From positions 1 to 28,166 of the forward strand of contig JAQWON010000031.1 of assembly GCA_029245825.1 (NCBI GenBank): 28,166 nt of DNA, in the 5' to 3' direction. The position numbers and the translations under genes are program-made. This stretch comes from Flavobacteriaceae bacterium. GTDB lineage: Bacteria; Bacteroidota; Bacteroidia; Flavobacteriales; Flavobacteriaceae. Positions 24,364 to 28,166 of this stretch are shown piece after piece (within the stretch, counting starts at the first letter, position 1; every line of letters starts with the position of its first letter). The notes beneath the pieces are model-generated. The model saw only the letters and a list, made by a program, of their open reading frames with translations, had not been told where the DNA came from and made no database searches.

Positions 24364-26061
24364 ATGAAGATTAATTTTTTTATAAAAACATTATTATTTA
24401 CCTCAATTTTATTTTTTGTTTTAGGTTGTGGTAAGAACAATATATCAAGAGCAACCGGATGGGGAATAAACTCCAAAAAAGGTGGCTTTGAATATAATCT
24501 AGATTTTAATGATCAAGAAACTGGTCCAGGTCTTGTCTATATTGAAGGAGGGACATATACTAAAGGTCAAGTTCAAGACGATGTAATGCATGACTGGAAT
24601 AATTCCCCTTCTCAACAGCATGTAATGTCATTTTATATTGATGAAACTGAAGTAACCAACTTGATGTACATGGAATATTTAGACTGGCTTGAAACAGTTT
24701 TCCCTCTAGGTGAACCAAGATATCGTCAAATTTATGAGGGAGCACTCCCTGACACTCTTGTATGGAGAAATAATCTAGGTTATCTAGAAGAACTTACTAC
24801 TAACTACCTTAGACATCCAGCTTACGCTGAATACCCTGTTGTTGGTGTTAATTGGTTACAAGCAGTTCAGTTTGCAGAGTGGAGAACAAATAGAGTGAAT
24901 GAATTTATACTTGAACGAGAGTCATTCGTTCAAAAAGATATCCGATTTTCAGACGGTGATGGAGGAGTTGTAAATTCAGAAAGTTCATTTGATTCAAAAG
25001 CATACTTAAAAAGACCTGAATCTGCTTATGGTGGTTTAATGGCATCAGATAGTATTTTAGGAAAAAAAGGGACCAAGAAAAAAGATACAGCAACTGTTAA
25101 TGTTTATGCCGGTGTAGACAAAGGTGTATTACTCCCATCTTACAGACTTCCAACTGAAACTGAATGGGAATATGCTGCGTTAGGATTAGTTGGTGATAGA
25201 GAATACAACACATACAGAGGGAAGAAAAAATATCCCTGGTCGGGAGGAGTCACTAGGTCAGATAAAAGAAGAAATGAGGGTGATCAACTAGCAAATTTTA
25301 AGTATGGTAAAGGCGATTATGGTGGAATTGCAGGATGGTCAGATGATGGTGGAGACATAACAATTGAAGTAAGATCATACCCTCCTAATGATTTTGGAGT
25401 TTATGATATGGCTGGAAATGTAGCTGAATGGGTAGCAGATGTTTATAGACCTATAATTGACGACGAGTTTAATGATTTTAACTACTTTAGAGGGAATATC
25501 TTTCTTAAAAATGCAATAGACCAAGATGGTAAAGCTTCTATTGTTTCTCCAGACCAACTAATTTTTGATACTCTCCCCGATGGTAAAATAATGCTAAAAA
25601 AACTACCAGGATCTCTTGAAGAGACTGCTATAACTGAAGAAGAAACATTTTTAAGACAAAATTTTTCTAAAAGTAACAATATTAATTTCCGAGATGGAGA
25701 CCCTCAATCTACAAGATTATATGAGAATACAGAATCTGTAGAAAGTTCTGGTGAACCAGAAACTAATGTAATGTATAATGCTCCAATACCTCCTAAAGTA
25801 CCTATTGGCGATGATGGGAAAATAGTATGGGATGAAATTGAAATAGACAAATCAAATAGGAGAACTACACTGATTAATGATGAAGTAAGGGTATTCAAAG
25901 GTGGCTCATGGAGAGATAGAGCTTATTGGCTAGACCCTGCTCAAAGAAGATATTTACCTCAATACATAGCAACAGATTATATTGGTTTTAGACTTGCAAT
26001 GTCAAGACTTGGAGAAAAAGGTAAAATCAAAAAAACCGCAAGACACAAACGTCAAAAATAA
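24364..26061 (+). CDS. gldJ: Gliding motility / type IX secretion lipoprotein GldJ
   Basis: GldJ is a lipoprotein needed in Flavobacterium for gliding and for stability of the GldK-type secretion components, and it forms helical tracks in the cell envelope. The 565-residue protein has a lipoprotein signal peptide with LG-C22. It then has a formylglycine-generating-enzyme-like (FGE-sulfatase) fold: GLVYIEGGTYTKG, YIDETEVTN, YRLPTETEWEYAA, YDMAGNVAEW, and a C-terminal FKGGSWRDRAYW and DYIGFRLA. There is no acidic surface-export signal after the cysteine, which agrees with a periplasmic location. The ends fit the known protein, so it is complete. It precedes murF by 45 bases, as I recall from other flavobacteria. 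Confidence 0.95.
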   Translation: MKINFFIKTLLFTSILFFVLGCGKNNISRATGWGINSKKGGFEYNLDFNDQETGPGLVYIEGGTYTKGQVQDDVMHDWNNSPSQQHVMSFYIDETEVTNLMYMEYLDWLETVFPLGEPRYRQIYEGALPDTLVWRNNLGYLEELTTNYLRHPAYAEYPVVGVNWLQAVQFAEWRTNRVNEFILERESFVQKDIRFSDGDGGVVNSESSFDSKAYLKRPESAYGGLMASDSILGKKGTKKKDTATVNVYAGVDKGVLLPSYRLPTETEWEYAALGLVGDREYNTYRGKKKYPWSGGVTRSDKRRNEGDQLANFKYGKGDYGGIAGWSDDGGDITIEVRSYPPNDFGVYDMAGNVAEWVADVYRPIIDDEFNDFNYFRGNIFLKNAIDQDGKASIVSPDQLIFDTLPDGKIMLKKLPGSLEETAITEEETFLRQNFSKSNNINFRDGDPQSTRLYENTESVESSGEPETNVMYNAPIPPKVPIGDDGKIVWDEIEIDKSNRRTTLINDEVRVFKGGSWRDRAYWLDPAQRRYLPQYIATDYIGFRLAMSRLGEKGKIKKTARHKRQK

Positions 26062-26106
26062 TCTTTAGAATAATAGAGATTTATTTTTTATTTCTTAAAT
26101 CTTGAT

Positions 26107-27414
26107 ATGAATGTTAAAGACATCTATGGCCTTTTTCAAAAAACAGAAGGTATTGTAACAGATACAAGGTTATGTGTTGAAAACTCATTTTTTATTGCAT
26201 TAAAAGGAATCAATTTTGACGGCAATAATTTCGCAAAAGAAGCAATCAAAAAAGGAGCTAAATATGCCTTAGTTAATAGAAAAAGTATATCGAAAGATAG
26301 TGATAGATTTATATATGTAGATGACACTCTTAAAACTCTTCAAAGACTTGCAAATTATCATAGAAGTATTATCAAAACAAAAATTATTGCAATTACTGGA
26401 AGCAATGGCAAAACGACAACAAAAGAATTGCTAAACGAAATACTCTCTAAAGAATATAAAATATTTGCCACCAGAGGGAATTTAAACAATCATATAGGCG
26501 TCCCTTTATCGATCCTAAACATTGATAAAGAATCTGATTATGCCATAATTGAATTAGGAGCAAACCATTTGGGTGAAATAACTTGTCTTTGTGAAATTGC
26601 AGAACCAGATTTTGGTTTAATTACTAATTTTGGACATGCTCACATTGAAGGTTTTGGAAGCTTTGAAGGAGTTATCAAAGGAAAAAGTGAGCTCTATGAT
26701 TATATTATGGGTAAAAAAGGTAGGATTTTTATTAACGTTGATGATTCTATTCAAGAAAAGTGGTTAAAGTATAACGCTATTTCTACATATGGTAAGACAA
26801 GCAAAGCTGACTATAAAATAGATCAAATAAATAAAAGGGGTAAACCAATATCCATAAAAATTGAAAATTTAATTATTGAAAGTCAATTATTCGGAGATTA
26901 TAACTATTCAAATGTTGGAGCTTCAGTAGCAATATCTAAATTTTTAGGAGTCTCAAATCAGAAAATTAAAAAGGGAATAGAATCGTATATCCCTGCTAAT
27001 AATAGGTCTCAAGTAATTATTAAAAAAAATAATACGATAGTATTGGATGCCTATAATGCAAACCCATCAAGCATGATTGCTTCTATAAATTCATTTTTAA
27101 AAAATAATCCTAAAAACAGTATTGCTGTTTTAGGTGACATGCTTGAGCTAGGAAGATATGAAGAGGAAGGCCACATGGAAATAATTAGACTTATAGAAAA
27201 CTCCTCATTTGAAGAGATATTCTTTGTCGGAAAACTTTTTTATAAATTTTCAAAAAAATTAAATAATCTTGGGGGAAAAATACATTTTTTTAAGAAAAAA
27301 ATCGAAGCCCACAATTATATAGAAAAAAGGGGGTTTGAAAATAAAAATATTCTAATAAAAGGATCGAGAAAAGTCCAACTTGAAAGCGTAACCAGTTTTT
27401 TTAATTCCTTTTAA
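26107..27414 (+). CDS. murF: UDP-N-acetylmuramoyl-tripeptide--D-alanyl-D-alanine ligase
   Basis: MurF adds the D-Ala-D-Ala dipeptide to the UDP-MurNAc tripeptide, the last cytoplasmic step of peptidoglycan precursor synthesis. The 435-residue protein has the Mur ligase P-loop GSNGKTTTKE at about residues 98-107, ATRGNLNNHIGVPLS, ELGANHLGEI, TNFGHAHIEGFGS, and DAYNANPSSM with AVLGDMLELG in the C-terminal half. These make MurF distinct from MurC, MurD and MurE. Its 3' end overlaps the 3' end of the convergent acs gene by 14 bases. Confidence 0.95.
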   Translation: MNVKDIYGLFQKTEGIVTDTRLCVENSFFIALKGINFDGNNFAKEAIKKGAKYALVNRKSISKDSDRFIYVDDTLKTLQRLANYHRSIIKTKIIAITGSNGKTTTKELLNEILSKEYKIFATRGNLNNHIGVPLSILNIDKESDYAIIELGANHLGEITCLCEIAEPDFGLITNFGHAHIEGFGSFEGVIKGKSELYDYIMGKKGRIFINVDDSIQEKWLKYNAISTYGKTSKADYKIDQINKRGKPISIKIENLIIESQLFGDYNYSNVGASVAISKFLGVSNQKIKKGIESYIPANNRSQVIIKKNNTIVLDAYNANPSSMIASINSFLKNNPKNSIAVLGDMLELGRYEEEGHMEIIRLIENSSFEEIFFVGKLFYKFSKKLNNLGGKIHFFKKKIEAHNYIEKRGFENKNILIKGSRKVQLESVTSFFNSF

Positions 27415-28166
27415 GTCCTGCGCTACTAATAATTTGATCAACTACTTCTGGGTTCAAAAGAGTAGACACATCTCCTAAATTTGAAACGTCTTTGCTAGCA
27501 ACCTTTCTTAAAATACGACGCATAATTTTACCTGATCTTGTTTTGGGAAGTCCAGGAACAATTTGAACATAATCTGGTTTTGCAATAGGGCCAATGATTT
27601 TTCTAACCAAATCTTTTATTTCTGCTTCAATATCTTCTTTGGTTTTACTTGACTTATTGCAAATAGCAAAAGCATAGATACCTTGTCCCTTTATATTATG
27701 TGGATATCCCACAACGGCTGACTCAATAACTAGAGAATGTTCATTAATTGCATTTTCAACCTCAGCAGTTCCCATCCTGTGACCAGATACATTTATCACG
27801 TCATCAACCCTTCCTAGAATCCTATAGTATCCATCATGATCTCTTTTGACACCATCTCCAGTAAAATACATTCCAGGATAAGTAGAAAAATAGGTCTCTT
27901 TACATCTTTTGTGATCTCCATAGGTAGTTCTCAAAATAGAAGGCCATGGGAATTTAATGCAAAGATTTCCCTCGACATTATTGCCCTTTAATTCTTTTCC
28001 TTCTGAATCAACTATGACAGGTTGAATACCAGGTAAAGGAAGTGAGGCATGAGCAGGCTTATTAGGGATTATTGACGCCAATGGAGATATCATTATTCCA
28101 CCAGTTTCTGTTTGCCACCATGTATCTACCAAAGGACAGTTTCCTTTACCAATATTTTCATGATAC
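27401..28166 (-). CDS. acs: Acetyl-CoA synthetase, C-terminal part (runs off the right edge)
   Basis: Acs activates acetate with ATP and CoA to acetyl-CoA through acetyl-AMP. The frame is open through the window edge, so about 255 C-terminal codons are present and the N-terminal half is missing. The ANL-family motif WWQTETGG, the hinge and C-terminal block YRILGRVDDVINVSGHRMGTAEVE, and RSGKIMRR with the lysine that is commonly acetylated are intact. A TTG at 28132 is not the start: the protein reads on through GKGNCPLVDTWW, as in complete Acs proteins. Confidence 0.93.
   Translation of the reverse strand, partial: YHENIGKGNCPLVDTWWQTETGGIMISPLASIIPNKPAHASLPLPGIQPVIVDSEGKELKGNNVEGNLCIKFPWPSILRTTYGDHKRCKETYFSTYPGMYFTGDGVKRDHDGYYRILGRVDDVINVSGHRMGTAEVENAINEHSLVIESAVVGYPHNIKGQGIYAFAICNKSSKTKEDIEAEIKDLVRKIIGPIAKPDYVQIVPGLPKTRSGKIMRRILRKVASKDVSNLGDVSTLLNPEVVDQIISSAGLKRN

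Noticed and set aside
28130..28132. TTG as the start of the right-hand acetyl-CoA synthetase frame
   Set aside because: The frame stays open to the window edge and the residues upstream match internal Acs sequence, so the gene is simply cut by the window.
1..28166. A new defence, mobile or secondary-metabolite system
   Set aside because: Every long frame belongs to a recognisable family, mostly housekeeping. I saw no transposase, integrase, toxin-antitoxin pair, direct-repeat array, restriction gene or biosynthetic cluster. The FabH-like gene has no accompanying pathway genes.

Overview
The window is a strongly AT-rich bacterial chromosome segment, almost certainly from a marine-type flavobacterium (Bacteroidota, Flavobacteriia). 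PorV and GldJ, components of the Bacteroidota type IX secretion and gliding machinery, sit back to back. DnaG has the flavobacterial form without zinc ligands. Several promoters match the Bacteroidota -33/-7 pattern (TTG, then TAnnTTTG), and no strong Shine-Dalgarno sequences are visible. Genes are tightly packed, with no gap over 200 bases. I see no rRNA, tRNA, CRISPR array, transposase, integrase or phage gene.

Layout. Bases 12-806 hold nadE on the plus strand. Bases 813-9991 hold nine genes on the minus strand, read from right to left: adk, obg, a YjjG-type HAD phosphatase, a MazG-like pyrophosphohydrolase broken by a stop codon, aroA, queA, rlmN, a polyprenyl diphosphate synthase, and dnaG. 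Bases 10073-11712 hold purK-purE on the plus strand, with purE interrupted by an in-frame TGA. A lipoprotein esterase follows on the minus strand, then nagA, gcvP, a FabH-like ketoacyl synthase and mlaE-mlaF on the plus strand. SprT, pdhC, pdhA and porV run on the minus strand. gldJ-murF run on the plus strand, and the 3' part of acs enters from the right edge on the minus strand.

Most of this is housekeeping: NAD, purine, shikimate, isoprenoid, acetyl-CoA and glycine metabolism, tRNA/rRNA modification, primase, ribosome GTPase, peptidoglycan precursor synthesis and lipid transport. pdhA/pdhC and acs both feed acetyl-CoA. nagA and murF belong to amino-sugar and cell-wall metabolism. porV and gldJ serve protein secretion across the outer membrane and gliding.

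I did not find a new multi-gene system. The points that stand out are local: single-codon nonsense changes in purE and the MazG-like gene, the absence of porU from the gldJ/porV junction, complete loss of zinc ligands in DnaG, a perfect 21-bp in-frame tandem duplication at the start of mlaE, and promoter elements so close to start codons that several transcripts should be leaderless or nearly so.
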